Shown here: in pieces, positions 1 through 9,187 of the stretch
Layout of the letters: every line of letters begins with the position of its first letter
Position numbering within the stretch: position 1 is the first letter of the stretch
Assembly (NCBI RefSeq): GCF_900187445.1
Contig: NZ_FYEB01000006.1
Coordinates: 237,596-301,595 of the forward strand
Source: Pseudomonas sp. Irchel s3b2
Lineage (GTDB): Bacteria; Pseudomonadota; Gammaproteobacteria; Pseudomonadales; Pseudomonadaceae
Reading direction: 5' to 3'
DNA length: 64,000 nt
The notes under the pieces: generated by a model
What the model saw: the letters and a program-made list of their open reading frames with translations, nothing else
Told to the model about the DNA's origin: nothing
Database searches by the model: none
Translations under genes and position numbers: made by a program

Positions 1-1
1 C

Positions 2-85
2 GTGCTGGCGGGCGAGTTGCCTGTCGATCAGGCGCTGGCCGAACTGGAAAGCGAACTCACGCGCATCAAACGCCGGAACTGGTAA
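2..85 (+). CDS. C-terminal end of a sugar ABC transporter solute-binding protein (partial)
   Basis: Frame 2 is open from the window edge to a TAA at 83-85 and encodes 27 residues ending in LTRIKRRNW. The pattern of an Ala/Leu/Glu-rich helix followed by a short basic tail resembles the C-terminal helix of family-1 extracellular solute-binding proteins. Such a gene is expected directly before two MalF/MalG-type permeases. The stop lies 21 nt before the first permease start. The identification rests mostly on context because only the tail is visible. Confidence 0.6.
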   Translation: MLAGELPVDQALAELESELTRIKRRNW

Positions 86-106
86 GCCACAAGGAAGGAA
101 ATCACC

Positions 107-1066
107 ATGTCTGTCTCTACTACTGCCCCCTATGATGAGCCCCTGCTCATCAGGGAAACGCCCGTACAACGACGCCGGGTACGCGCCGCCTGGCTGTTTC
201 TGACACCGATGCTGTTGTGTCTGGCCCTGGTGGCAGCCTGGCCGCTACTGCGCACATTCTGGTTCAGCCTGACCGACGCCAGTCTGTCGGACACCGGTGG
301 CGGAACCTTCATAGGTTTGAGCAATTATCTGTTCCACAACGGCTCCAGCTGGTCGGGAATCCTGGTCGATCCGCAATGGTGGAACGCGGTGCGCAACACC
401 TTGCATTTCACCGTGGTGTCGGTGGGACTGGAAGTCGTACTGGGACTGTTGGTGGCGTTGCTGCTCAACATCAAGTTCACCGGCCGTTCTCTGGTGCGGG
501 CGATGATTCTGATTCCCTGGGCGATTCCGACCATTGTCTCGGCAAAGATCTGGTCATGGATGCTTAACGACCAGTTCGGCATCATCAATCACATGATGCT
601 GAGCCTCGGCCTGATTGACGCGCCCCTGGCCTGGACGGCCGATGCGGACCTGTCGATGTGGGCGGTGATCCTCGTCGATGTCTGGAAGACCGTCCCGTTT
701 GTCACGCTGCTGATGCTGGCGGCCTTGCAGATGTTGCCGAGCGATTGCTACGAAGCCGCGAGGGTCGATGGCATTCATCCGCTGAAAGTGTTCTGGCGTG
801 TCACCCTTCCCCTATTGATGCCTGCATTGTTGGTGGCGGCGATCTTCCGCATCCTCGACTCGCTGCGGGTATTCGACGTGATCTATGTGCTGACTTCGAA
901 CTCGTCGAGCACCATGAGCATGTCGGTCTATGCCCGCCAGCACCTGGTGGAGTTCCAGGACGTCGGTTACGGCAGCGCGGCCTCGACGCTGTTGTTTCTG
1001 GTGGTTGCGGTCATCGCCATGCTTTATCTCTACCTCGGACGCCGTCAACTGGAGGTCCGGTCATGA
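107..1066 (+). CDS. Sugar ABC transporter permease, MalF/UgpA type
   Basis: This 319-residue inner-membrane protein has about six hydrophobic segments, the first near residues 30-50. A binding-protein-dependent transport loop lies near residues 205-225 (EAARVDGIHPLKVFWRVTLPLL), the site that docks the ATPase. It would form half of the membrane channel of a carbohydrate importer. A strong AAGGAAGGAA ribosome-binding site precedes the ATG. Its stop overlaps the start of the second permease by ATGA, so the two are translationally coupled. The neighbouring GH32 enzyme suggests the cargo is sucrose or another fructoside; this is inference. Confidence 0.9.
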   Translation: MSVSTTAPYDEPLLIRETPVQRRRVRAAWLFLTPMLLCLALVAAWPLLRTFWFSLTDASLSDTGGGTFIGLSNYLFHNGSSWSGILVDPQWWNAVRNTLHFTVVSVGLEVVLGLLVALLLNIKFTGRSLVRAMILIPWAIPTIVSAKIWSWMLNDQFGIINHMMLSLGLIDAPLAWTADADLSMWAVILVDVWKTVPFVTLLMLAALQMLPSDCYEAARVDGIHPLKVFWRVTLPLLMPALLVAAIFRILDSLRVFDVIYVLTSNSSSTMSMSVYARQHLVEFQDVGYGSAASTLLFLVVAVIAMLYLYLGRRQLEVRS

Positions 1067-1905
1067 GCCCGCGCCTATTGAAAAAAACGCTGTTGCGCCT
1101 CGGGTTCTGGTGCCTGATCGGGATATTGCTGCTGTATGCGGTCTTCCCTTTCTACTACGCCATCGTGACTTCGCTGAAACCGTCCAGCGCCTTGTTCGAG
1201 GTGAGCTACTGGATCGAAAACCCCGACTTCTCCAATTACGCGGCGGTACTCAACCAATCCTCATTCCTGCTAGCTATCGGCAACTCGCTGGTGGTTGCGC
1301 TTAGCGTGGTGACGCTGGCGTTGTTCCTCAGCGTGACCGCCGCCTATGCCTTGGGCCGGGTGAAGTTCCGTGGGCGTGGCACGGTGTTGATGATGGTCCT
1401 TGGCGTGTCGATGTTTCCCCAGGTCGCGGTGCTGTCGGGGTTGTTCGAAGTGATCCGCGCGCTGGGCCTGTACAACACGTCCTGGGCGTTGATCCTGAGC
1501 TACACGATTTTCACCCTGCCCTTCACCGTCTGGGTGCTGACCACGTTCATGGGACAACTGCCCCATGAACTGGAAGAAGCGGCAATCATGGATGGCGCTT
1601 CACCCTGGGTCACGCTGACCCGGGTGCTGTTGCCGCTGCTCTGGCCCGCGCTGGTTACCACCGGTTTGTTGGCTTTCATCGCCGCGTGGAACGAGTTCCT
1701 GTTTGCCCTGACCTTCACCCTCACCGACACGCAACGCACGGTGCCGGTCGCCATCGCCTTGATTTCCGGCGGCAGCCCCCATGAGCTGCCTTGGGGATTG
1801 TTGATGGCTGCATCGGTGCTGGTCACCGTCCCATTGGTGATTCTGGTGCTGATCTTCCAGCGCCGAATCGTTTCCGGTCTCACTGCCGGCGCGTTAAAGG
1901 GTTGA
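1063..1905 (+). CDS. Sugar ABC transporter permease, MalG/UgpE type
   Basis: This is the second inner-membrane permease subunit, 280 residues with about six membrane spans. It carries the EAA-type loop (LEEAAIMDGASPWVTLTRVL) near residues 180-200 and the MalG-like C-terminal ending LTAGALKG. The same frame is open much further upstream, but the start at 1063 fits: GGAGGT lies just before the ATG and the ATG overlaps the previous stop (ATGA). It partners the preceding permease and the ATPase at 1933. Confidence 0.92.
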   Translation: MSPRLLKKTLLRLGFWCLIGILLLYAVFPFYYAIVTSLKPSSALFEVSYWIENPDFSNYAAVLNQSSFLLAIGNSLVVALSVVTLALFLSVTAAYALGRVKFRGRGTVLMMVLGVSMFPQVAVLSGLFEVIRALGLYNTSWALILSYTIFTLPFTVWVLTTFMGQLPHELEEAAIMDGASPWVTLTRVLLPLLWPALVTTGLLAFIAAWNEFLFALTFTLTDTQRTVPVAIALISGGSPHELPWGLLMAASVLVTVPLVILVLIFQRRIVSGLTAGALKG

Positions 1906-1932
1906 TGCCCAACAAAGACAAGGAACAGCATC

Positions 1933-3078
1933 GTGATCAAATTGAAACTGGACAACGTGAACAAACAATTGGGCGGCGCACGGATTCTTCGCGACGTCAG
2001 CCTGGAAATCGCGGCGGGTGAATTCGTCGTGTTCGTCGGCCCTTCGGGCTGCGGCAAGTCGACCCTGCTGCGACTGATCGCCGGACTGGATTCGATCTGC
2101 GGCGGAGACCTGCTGATCGACGGGCGTCGCGTCAACGACCTGGAGCCGCGCGAGCGTGGCGTCGGCATGGTGTTTCAGTCTTATGCGCTGTACCCGCACA
2201 TGAGCGTCTACGACAACATCAGCTTTGGTCTCAAACTGGCCAAGACTGAAAAGACCAGCCTGCGCGAGCGCGTGCTGAAAACGGCGCAAATCCTGCAATT
2301 GGACAAACTGCTGCAACGCAAGCCAAAGGAACTGTCCGGCGGACAGCGTCAGCGTGTGGCCATGGGCAGAGCCATGGCGCGGGAACCGGACATTTTGTTG
2401 TTCGATGAACCGCTTTCCAACCTCGATGCATCCTTGCGGGTGCAGATGCGCAACGAAATCGCCCGGCTGCATGATCGACTCGGCTCGACCATGATTTATG
2501 TCACCCACGATCAGGTTGAAGCGATGACCCTGGCCGACAAAATTGTCGTGCTCAATGGCGGTCGCGTCGAACAGGTCGGCTCACCGCGCGAACTCTATGA
2601 GCGCCCGGCCAGCAGTTTTGTCGCCGGTTTTCTCGGTTCGCCGAGAATGAATTTTCTGCCAGTGCGCCTGCAGACGCCCGGCGAAACCAGCCTGGTCAAT
2701 ACCCTCGTATGGGGTATCACGTCCCTGCCCTTCGACAGCTCGAACCTGGCGGCAGGCACGCAGTTGAGCCTGGGGATTCGCCCGGAGCACGTGTCGCTCA
2801 AGGCGGCGGAAGGAACCGCCGGCGTCGTTGTGACCGCGGTCGAATACCTGGGCAGCGAAACCTACGTGCACCTCGATACACGTCTGGACGAGCCACTGAT
2901 CTGTCGTTGCGAAGTCAGCGCCGGTTGGCAGGCGGGCGATCGGGTTGAGCTGCTGCTGGACGTCGACAACCTGCACCTGTTCGACGCCGACGGCGCGGCC
3001 TTGAGGCGCCACCCACACGCCATTGAAACCCTGGCGGATGGCGTCCCTCTGCGCTCGGCACGAGCAGGCGCCCTATGA
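1933..3078 (+). CDS. Sugar ABC transporter ATP-binding protein, MalK/UgpC type
   Basis: This 381-residue ATPase energises the importer from the cytoplasmic side. Walker A (GPSGCGKST) is at residues 36-44, the Q-loop near 82, the LSGGQ signature at 134-138, Walker B (ILLFDEP) at 154-160, and the switch His follows in YVTHD. A C-terminal MalK-like regulatory domain (TOBE/OB fold) follows from about residue 235. The start is GTG, preceded by an AAGGA ribosome-binding site. The stop overlaps the ATG of the GH32 gene. MalK-type ATPases often serve several importers, so substrate specificity cannot be read from this gene. Confidence 0.93.
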   Translation: MIKLKLDNVNKQLGGARILRDVSLEIAAGEFVVFVGPSGCGKSTLLRLIAGLDSICGGDLLIDGRRVNDLEPRERGVGMVFQSYALYPHMSVYDNISFGLKLAKTEKTSLRERVLKTAQILQLDKLLQRKPKELSGGQRQRVAMGRAMAREPDILLFDEPLSNLDASLRVQMRNEIARLHDRLGSTMIYVTHDQVEAMTLADKIVVLNGGRVEQVGSPRELYERPASSFVAGFLGSPRMNFLPVRLQTPGETSLVNTLVWGITSLPFDSSNLAAGTQLSLGIRPEHVSLKAAEGTAGVVVTAVEYLGSETYVHLDTRLDEPLICRCEVSAGWQAGDRVELLLDVDNLHLFDADGAALRRHPHAIETLADGVPLRSARAGAL

Positions 3079-4577
3079 CTGTGTCTTTAAATTCCATGAG
3101 TGTTCCAATGTCCGCTACCCTTGAGATTGCGCAGCATGCGCTGAGTGATGGCCTGTCTCGCGTCATCCACGATTATCGACCCGATTATCATCTTGCCCCT
3201 CCGGTGGGCTGGATGAACGACCCCAACGGGGTGGTGTACTTTCGTGGCGAATACCATGTGTTCTATCAGTACCATCCCTTCGACGCGAAGTGGGGGCCGA
3301 TGTATTGGGGACATGCCAAGAGTGCCGATCTGGTCCATTGGCAGCATCTGCCCATCGCCCTGGCGCCTGGCGATGACTTCGACCGTGACGGTTGTTTTTC
3401 CGGTAGCGCGGTGGTGTGTGGCGATACCCTGGCACTGATCTACACCGGGCACACCTGGCTGGGGGAAGTGGGTGACGAACGCTCGATCCGCCAAGTCCAG
3501 TGCCTGGCCACCAGCACCGACGGCATCCGGTTCGTCAAGCATGGCGCCGTCATCGAGAACGCACCGCAAGACACGATCATGCACTTTCGTGACCCCAAGG
3601 TATGGCAGGAGGATGACTATTGGTACCTGATTGCCGGCGCACGTCTGGGTGATAAACCGCTACTGCCGCTATACCGTTCCATGGATCTGCACGCCTGGGA
3701 GTTCCTGGATTATGTGTCCAGCGGCAGCGAGGGCGATGGCTATATGTGGGAGTGCCCGGATCTGTTCCGACTGAACGGGCGCGATGTGCTGCTGTACTCC
3801 CCCCAGGGCATGCAACCCGAGGGTTACGAACGGCTCAACAAGTACCAGACCGGTTATCGAGTGGGCCGACTCGACAGCGAATGGCACTTCACCGGCGGGC
3901 CTTTTATCGAGCTGGATAACGGCCACGATTTCTATGCCGCGCAAACGCTACTGGCCGCCGATGGTCGGCGCCTTGTGTGGGCGTGGCTCGACATGTGGGA
4001 AAGCCCGATGCCGAGCCAGGCCCATCACTGGTGCGGCATGCTCGGGTTGCCGCGCGAACTTGAACTGTGCGCCGATCGCCTTTGCGTGTATCCGGCACGG
4101 GAGCTCACCGCACTGCGCAAGGCGCCATTGCCGGGCACGTCCTGGTGGGATGGGTCGGGAGCCCGATGGGTGCGGGAAGTGAATGGCGACAGGCTCGAAA
4201 TCCATGTGCATCTGGATTTGCTCGGCTGCACCGACGGCCATCTCGGAATCGCCTTGCGTTGCAGCGATGATGGTCAAGAAGAAACTCTGCTCTACTACGA
4301 TGCATCGCTGCAGCGTCTGGTGCTTGACCGCAACCGCTCGGGTGCACAAGTCACCGGTCAGCGCAGCGTGGCGATAGACCCGACACAAGAGCGACTGGAA
4401 TTGCGCGTGTTTCTCGATCGCTCGTCCATCGAGGTGTTCGACGAGAACGGGCGCTTCAGCTTCAGCAGCCGCCTCTATCCGCAACCCGACAGTCTGGGGG
4501 TGAAGCTGCTGGCAAGCGGAAGTGGCGGGCGTGTGTCGATTCCCAAGGCATGGCCTCTCGGCTCTGGATGGCTATGA
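3075..4577 (+). CDS. Glycoside hydrolase family 32 enzyme (sucrose / beta-fructoside hydrolase)
   Basis: This 500-residue GH32 enzyme has the five-bladed propeller followed by a beta-sandwich. The three catalytic acidic residues are visible: nucleophile Asp49 in WMNDPNG, the transition-state stabiliser Asp173 in FRDP, and acid/base Glu226 in ECPD. The C-terminal SSIEVFDENGR stretch is typical of the sandwich module. No signal peptide is seen, so it should act in the cytoplasm on sugar brought in by the adjacent ABC system. The start at 3075 overlaps the ATPase stop (ATGA); an in-frame ATG at 3096 is the alternative. Sucrose is the most likely substrate, but levan- or inulin-derived oligosaccharides cannot be excluded. 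Confidence 0.92.
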   Translation: MTVSLNSMSVPMSATLEIAQHALSDGLSRVIHDYRPDYHLAPPVGWMNDPNGVVYFRGEYHVFYQYHPFDAKWGPMYWGHAKSADLVHWQHLPIALAPGDDFDRDGCFSGSAVVCGDTLALIYTGHTWLGEVGDERSIRQVQCLATSTDGIRFVKHGAVIENAPQDTIMHFRDPKVWQEDDYWYLIAGARLGDKPLLPLYRSMDLHAWEFLDYVSSGSEGDGYMWECPDLFRLNGRDVLLYSPQGMQPEGYERLNKYQTGYRVGRLDSEWHFTGGPFIELDNGHDFYAAQTLLAADGRRLVWAWLDMWESPMPSQAHHWCGMLGLPRELELCADRLCVYPARELTALRKAPLPGTSWWDGSGARWVREVNGDRLEIHVHLDLLGCTDGHLGIALRCSDDGQEETLLYYDASLQRLVLDRNRSGAQVTGQRSVAIDPTQERLELRVFLDRSSIEVFDENGRFSFSSRLYPQPDSLGVKLLASGSGGRVSIPKAWPLGSGWL

Positions 4578-4652
4578 GCAGCGTCATTCGAGTCGCGAGA
4601 AACCCGGGCCCTGTGTCATGATCCTGCGTCAACCTGACCGGCCTCGCCTCGC

Positions 4653-5645
4653 ATGACTTCAGTGAAAGACGTTGCACAGCTGGCCGGCGTGTCCCTGATG
4701 ACGGTTTCTCGAGCGCTCAATAACCCGGAAAAACTGAGCCCCGAAACCCTTCAGCGGGTGCGTCGCGCCATTGATGAACTGCAATTCGTACCGAGCCTGT
4801 CGGCGCGCAAGATGCGCGGCGACAACCTCCAGTCGCGAACCATCGGAGTGTTCGCGCTGGACACCGCGACCACACCGTTCGCGGTCGAACTGTTGCTGTC
4901 CATCGAACAGACCGCACAGCAAGCCGGCTGGAATGTCTTTATCCTCAACCTGTTAAGCAACCCGCCCACCGACCAGAACATCGACCTGATGTTGTCGCAC
5001 CGTCCCGATGGGTTGATCTTCAGCGCCATGGGGTTTCGCCAGGTGAGCATTCCCGAGCGCTTGAAGAGCAAACCTTTGGTACTCGCCAATTGCCTGGCCG
5101 ATGACAGTCACCTGGTCAGTTATGTGCCGGACGACGAATCGGGGCAGTATCGCGCCGTACATCACGCGTTGAGCCAAGGCTATCGACGCCCTCTGTGCAT
5201 CAATCTGCCCAAACAGAGTCTGGCCTGGGGCCTGCGACAAAAAGGCCTGCAGCGTGCCTGTCAGGCATTCGGCCTGGCGCCTGACGCACTCCTGCAATAC
5301 GATCTTTCCGATCATGATGCCTATGGTGAAACCGCAGCCATCCTCGACCGGCACATCATTGCGGGTCGTCCCCAGTTCGATGTTCTGATCTGTGGCAACG
5401 ACCGCATTGCCTTTTGTGCCTATCAGTTATTGTTGGGCCGTGGCCTGAAAATTCCCGACGATGTCGCCGTGCTCGGCTATGACAACATGATCGGCATCGC
5501 CGAACTGTTCATCCCGCCGCTGACCACTGTGCAACTGCCGTACTACGAGATCGGTCGCAATGCGGCCCTGCACCTGATCGAGGCCCTCGAGGTATCGGGC
5601 GCCCAGCCCGTTGATTGTCCATTGGTGGTCAGGGCGTCGTTATGA
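4653..5645 (+). CDS. LacI-family transcriptional regulator
   Basis: This 330-residue protein has an N-terminal LacI helix-turn-helix (VKDVAQLAGVSLMTVSRALN, residues 4-23) and the hinge helix VPSLSARKMRG. A periplasmic-binding-protein-like ligand domain fills the remainder and ends in the usual VRASL. Its position 75 nt downstream of the GH32 gene suggests it is the local sugar-responsive repressor of the transporter-hydrolase operon. Its operator probably lies upstream of this window. The ribosome-binding site is weak. It converges with the minus-strand siderophore operon, whose last stop is 28 nt away. Confidence 0.9.
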   Translation: MTSVKDVAQLAGVSLMTVSRALNNPEKLSPETLQRVRRAIDELQFVPSLSARKMRGDNLQSRTIGVFALDTATTPFAVELLLSIEQTAQQAGWNVFILNLLSNPPTDQNIDLMLSHRPDGLIFSAMGFRQVSIPERLKSKPLVLANCLADDSHLVSYVPDDESGQYRAVHHALSQGYRRPLCINLPKQSLAWGLRQKGLQRACQAFGLAPDALLQYDLSDHDAYGETAAILDRHIIAGRPQFDVLICGNDRIAFCAYQLLLGRGLKIPDDVAVLGYDNMIGIAELFIPPLTTVQLPYYEIGRNAALHLIEALEVSGAQPVDCPLVVRASL

Positions 5646-5673
5646 GGGATCGATGACAATGTGCGCCCTTCTC

Positions 5674-6756
5674 TCAGATCCAGCGCGGATCGATCTCCCC
5701 GGTCCAGGCCAGCAGCGCCGCCAACAGAAAGAAACTGCCGCAGGCCGACTCGACCTTCTGCTCCATCGTCGCCGAAGTGCGATAGCAATGGCCGATAAAG
5801 CGCCCATCCTCGAAGTCGGCACTACGCACGATCGCCGCCAGTAGCTGGCCCGCCTGTTGTCGCAACAGCTCAGCCTCGACGGCATCCATCGCCAGCCCTT
5901 GCAGGGCCAATGCGGCCATCGCCGCGGCACACGGGTCGCTCAGTCCCATGGGCTGATCCAGGCGATTGACCGGGACGGACACGCCTCGACTGCGCAGCCA
6001 GTACTGGATTGCCCTTTCGGCGTCGCTGCTGAACGGCGCACCGTATAAGCGAGCGCCCGTCCCCAGGCCGAGCATGGCCCAGGCCTGACCCCGTGACCAA
6101 TTACCCGGGACATCGCCGGCCTGCCATTGCCCTTGGTCAAAACGTGCGTGGCTGCTCCAGGTACCGTCCGCGCCAGCGCAGGCACGGAAGGAGGTTTGCA
6201 ACTGTTGGCGGCCCAGTCCCAGCAGTCGTGGTTCGGCATTCAGGGCAAACAGTTGCAGGGTCGCGGCCAGCGGATCGATGCTCAAACAGCTGTCACCCTG
6301 TTCACCGCCGCCCATTTCGCGACCGAGGGGGATGCAGCCCAGCACCGGATCGAACGCCCGGACCAGGCGTTGCATCGCCTGCTCCGTCAGTTCCTCGGCC
6401 TGGGGATCGGCCAGCAGGCGTGCGCCCAACCCGGCGCCGTACCAGAAAATCAGGCTGCGATGATGGGTATCGCTGTCGAGCTTGTCCCGCAGCCGCTCGG
6501 CTATGCGCAACGCCTGTTGCAGATCCGCCCGGCGCCCGCTGCAATGGGCTTTCAACCACCACAGGCCGGCCCAGAATCCGCCCAGCCAGGAGCCGCCCGC
6601 AGATACTTTCCACAGCGTATTGTTTCCCGTGCAATACAGGGGAAAGCCCTGGCCACACGCGGCGTCGATCTGCTCCAGTCGCGTGAAGATGGCGTTGATG
6701 GCGCGCCGAACTTCAGCGGTCTCAAGGGGCCGATGCGGGATCTCGAAGACGCTCAT
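5674..6756 (-). CDS. GH88/GH105-like (alpha/alpha)6-barrel protein, catalytically uncertain
   Basis: This 360-residue protein resembles unsaturated glucuronyl/rhamnogalacturonyl hydrolases. It has WLGGFWAGLWWL (57-68), SIDPLAATLQLF (159-170), an ADGTWSSHARFD stretch (196-207) and NWSRGQAWAML (219-229). In family members the first catalytic Asp sits in an HDxGF motif; the equivalent stretch here (residues 98-104, HHRSLIF) lacks it. The second Asp is kept (Asp161). The ATG overlaps the stop of the MFS gene (ATGA), placing it as the last gene of the siderophore-like operon, where a glycoside hydrolase is unexpected. It may be a recruited scaffold or an accessory enzyme for a glycosylated compound. 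Catalytic function is unproven. Confidence 0.7.
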   Translation of the reverse strand: MSVFEIPHRPLETAEVRRAINAIFTRLEQIDAACGQGFPLYCTGNNTLWKVSAGGSWLGGFWAGLWWLKAHCSGRRADLQQALRIAERLRDKLDSDTHHRSLIFWYGAGLGARLLADPQAEELTEQAMQRLVRAFDPVLGCIPLGREMGGGEQGDSCLSIDPLAATLQLFALNAEPRLLGLGRQQLQTSFRACAGADGTWSSHARFDQGQWQAGDVPGNWSRGQAWAMLGLGTGARLYGAPFSSDAERAIQYWLRSRGVSVPVNRLDQPMGLSDPCAAAMAALALQGLAMDAVEAELLRQQAGQLLAAIVRSADFEDGRFIGHCYRTSATMEQKVESACGSFFLLAALLAWTGEIDPRWI

Positions 6757-7970
6757 TTGACCACCCTCAAGGACGACTCGACCGCCACGCCGGCAGTGCT
6801 TTTGTGGCGTAGCCTGACCCGCGACAACAACAGGCTCAGCAGGCAGCCCACCAGCAACACCCCGATCAGCGCCAGCCAGGCATGGGCAAACCCCCGAGGC
6901 CCGTTCTGCACCAGCCCGAACAACGGCGGGCCCAGAGCAAAACCACCAAAGAACCCCACCGACAGCAAACCCGCAGCCGGCGCCGGGCTGCCGAAGCCGG
7001 AGTCGCGCAGCACCATGCTCATGGCAATGGCATTGGTAGCGACCGCGGTCAGCCCCATGCCCAGAGCGCCGGCCCACAACGGCCAATGACTACCCGGCGT
7101 GGCCAGGGAGGTCAGCCACAAAGCCAGGCTCGACAGCAGCAATAACACCAGCAGCAGCCAGGACTCATCGGCCATGCGCGCGCCCAAAGGCGTAAGAAAA
7201 ATCCGCGCAAAAATGCCCATCACGCCGAAGCCGGCGATCAGACCGCCGATCAACGTCGCAGGCATCCCCTGTCCCGCGGCGAACACCCCGAGAAACGTCA
7301 CGAACGACGAGAGCACGATGCCGACGCACAGCTGCACGCTCATCAGCAGCGCCAGTCGCCCGTTGGGCCGGGCAACGGCAAGGCTCAGTGGTTTACTCTT
7401 GTGCTCCCGAGGGGCCACTCGCGGCCCCAGAAACGCCAGCACCAAGGCCGGTAGCAGCAAACTTGCCAAGGCCATGCGCCAGCCGAAAGTCACTGCCAGG
7501 GTCGGCAGCAACAAGCCTGCAAACAACGCCGAGACCTGTACGCCGGATTGTTTCAAGCCGACCACCGCTGCCTTGTGCCGGGGCTCGACGCGCTCGGCGA
7601 TCAGCAAATTGGTCACCGGATTGGCAAGTGCCTGGGCAATCCCGCACGCTGCCAGGGCCAACACCACGCCAACGAATCCCGGCAGACTGGCCAGCAATCC
7701 ATAGGCGCCCACCGTGCTCCAGAACAACATCGCCATGGCCCGCCGGGTGCCCAACCAGTTGACCAGTGGCCCGGCCCACAACGACAACAGCGCGGCAAAA
7801 CCGAAGGCGCTGGTGATCAGCCAGCCCAGCCAATGGGTCGGCACGCCAAGGTCGGCGACAATTAATGGGCCGAGGGTGCCGACGGCGTAAAAGATCAGCA
7901 TCGGCAAGGCCATGGCTGCGGTCAGCACCACCCGCAACCACCAGCCCTGCGGAGCGTTGTGTTCAATCAT
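6753..7970 (-). CDS. Major facilitator superfamily transporter (probable exporter)
   Basis: This 405-residue inner-membrane protein has about twelve hydrophobic segments. The MFS loop between helices 2 and 3 (GPLVNWLGTRRA) lies near residues 67-78. The frame is open further upstream, but the ATG at 7970 overlaps the acyl-CoA dehydrogenase stop (ATGA), matching the style of this operon. An importer of a different type sits elsewhere in the cluster (19886-21190), so this one is the likelier exporter of the product. Direction of transport is inference. Confidence 0.8.
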   Translation of the reverse strand: MIEHNAPQGWWLRVVLTAAMALPMLIFYAVGTLGPLIVADLGVPTHWLGWLITSAFGFAALLSLWAGPLVNWLGTRRAMAMLFWSTVGAYGLLASLPGFVGVVLALAACGIAQALANPVTNLLIAERVEPRHKAAVVGLKQSGVQVSALFAGLLLPTLAVTFGWRMALASLLLPALVLAFLGPRVAPREHKSKPLSLAVARPNGRLALLMSVQLCVGIVLSSFVTFLGVFAAGQGMPATLIGGLIAGFGVMGIFARIFLTPLGARMADESWLLLVLLLLSSLALWLTSLATPGSHWPLWAGALGMGLTAVATNAIAMSMVLRDSGFGSPAPAAGLLSVGFFGGFALGPPLFGLVQNGPRGFAHAWLALIGVLLVGCLLSLLLSRVRLRHKSTAGVAVESSLRVVK

Positions 7971-9187
7971 TGACCTGTTCCCTGTACCTGCGATGGCCAG
8001 TCGAAATCCAGTCCGTCGTCGCCGCAACTGTCCAGCAGTTGTCGCCCCACCGAGCTGATCAGAGCATCGTCGGTACCATCGAGAATGTGTGTGGTCCGTG
8101 CGGTGCGGTAAATCCCCGACAGGGGTGACAGTTCGCTCAAGCCCTCGGCGCCCATGATCTGGATCGCCGAATCCACTGCCTCGCTCAATGCCTGGGACGC
8201 GGCGACCTTGGCGATGTTGACCTCGATGCTGTTGGCCACCCCGGCATCGTGTTTACCGGCGGCGTCCTGCAGCAGCGCGCGGGCGCTGGCGATGGCCTGA
8301 TAGACCTGGAATACCCGTTGGCGCACCAGCTGTTTATCCGCCAGCCGCGCCTGTTGGCCACGGGCCGAATGGATACGCGCGCACATCAGATCGAAACAGC
8401 GCTGGGCCAGGCCCAGCCAGTGCACCGAGCGCAATATCCGCCCCAGCCCCAGGCGCTCCTGCATCAGCGCCAACCCTTGCCCCGGTTGTCCCAACACATG
8501 GCTGGGCGGAACCCGCACCTGATCGAAAGACAGCTCGCCCTGACCGGAAAATCGTCCGAGGATCGACAACGGCCGCTCGACCCGAAAGCCCGGGGCATCA
8601 CAGGGCACCAGCAACATGGACAGGGCGTTTTCCAGCCGACCGGAGCTGGTGCGGGCAATCACTGTGACCAGGGCCGCGCGCTCGGCGCGGCAGATGAACC
8701 ACTTGCGCCCGTTCAACAACCACTGGCCGTCGACAAGCTCGGCGTGGCTGCTCAAGGTCGCCGGGATCGAGCCGATGCTGTCGGGCTCGGACATACCGTA
8801 ACTGGAGACCAGCGTCCCCGCCGCCAAAGGTTCGAGAAAGCGCTGGCGAATGTCCTCGCTGGCATGCCGGGTGAGCATGTGCAGATCCAGGGTGGCATCG
8901 TCACCGAAAATGGCCGGGGCGTACTCGGAACGCCCCTCCTGCTCAGCCACCGCCAGGTAATCGCGCAGGCTGGCGATCCGCCCGCCGAGGGCCTGCGGGT
9001 AAAAGCTGCCCCAGAGCCCGGCGGCCCGCGCCTTGGCGCTGAGTTCAGCAATGCGCCGGGCGGCCCGCCGGGGCTCCCCCGCCAGCTCACTTTCCAGTGG
9101 AATGATGCGTTCATCGACAAAACGCCGCACCGCTCGGGCCAGTTCCGCGCTGTCCCGGGTGTCGGTCAATGGGTGTGCACTCAACAT
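7967..9187 (-). CDS. Acyl-CoA dehydrogenase-like flavoenzyme
   Basis: This 406-residue protein has the acyl-CoA dehydrogenase layout. The FAD-binding middle stretch (YGMSEPDSIGS) is followed by NGRKWFI, the C-terminal helical domain and IQIMGAEG. The catalytic Glu of many family members lies in a YEGT-type motif; here the corresponding stretch reads HILDGTDD, with Asp370 in its place. The start at 9187 overlaps the AMP ligase stop by 7 bp. The equivalent enzyme in thiocarboxylate siderophore clusters is thought to oxidise a carrier- or CoA-bound precursor. The substrate here is unknown and could be an aminoacyl or dihydropyridine-type intermediate. Confidence 0.85.
   Translation of the reverse strand: MLSAHPLTDTRDSAELARAVRRFVDERIIPLESELAGEPRRAARRIAELSAKARAAGLWGSFYPQALGGRIASLRDYLAVAEQEGRSEYAPAIFGDDATLDLHMLTRHASEDIRQRFLEPLAAGTLVSSYGMSEPDSIGSIPATLSSHAELVDGQWLLNGRKWFICRAERAALVTVIARTSSGRLENALSMLLVPCDAPGFRVERPLSILGRFSGQGELSFDQVRVPPSHVLGQPGQGLALMQERLGLGRILRSVHWLGLAQRCFDLMCARIHSARGQQARLADKQLVRQRVFQVYQAIASARALLQDAAGKHDAGVANSIEVNIAKVAASQALSEAVDSAIQIMGAEGLSELSPLSGIYRTARTTHILDGTDDALISSVGRQLLDSCGDDGLDFDWPSQVQGTGQ

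Noticed and set aside
5674..7086. Upstream extension of the GH88-like gene by 110 codons
   Set aside because: The extra part overlaps the MFS gene in another frame; the ATGA-linked start at 6756 is far better.
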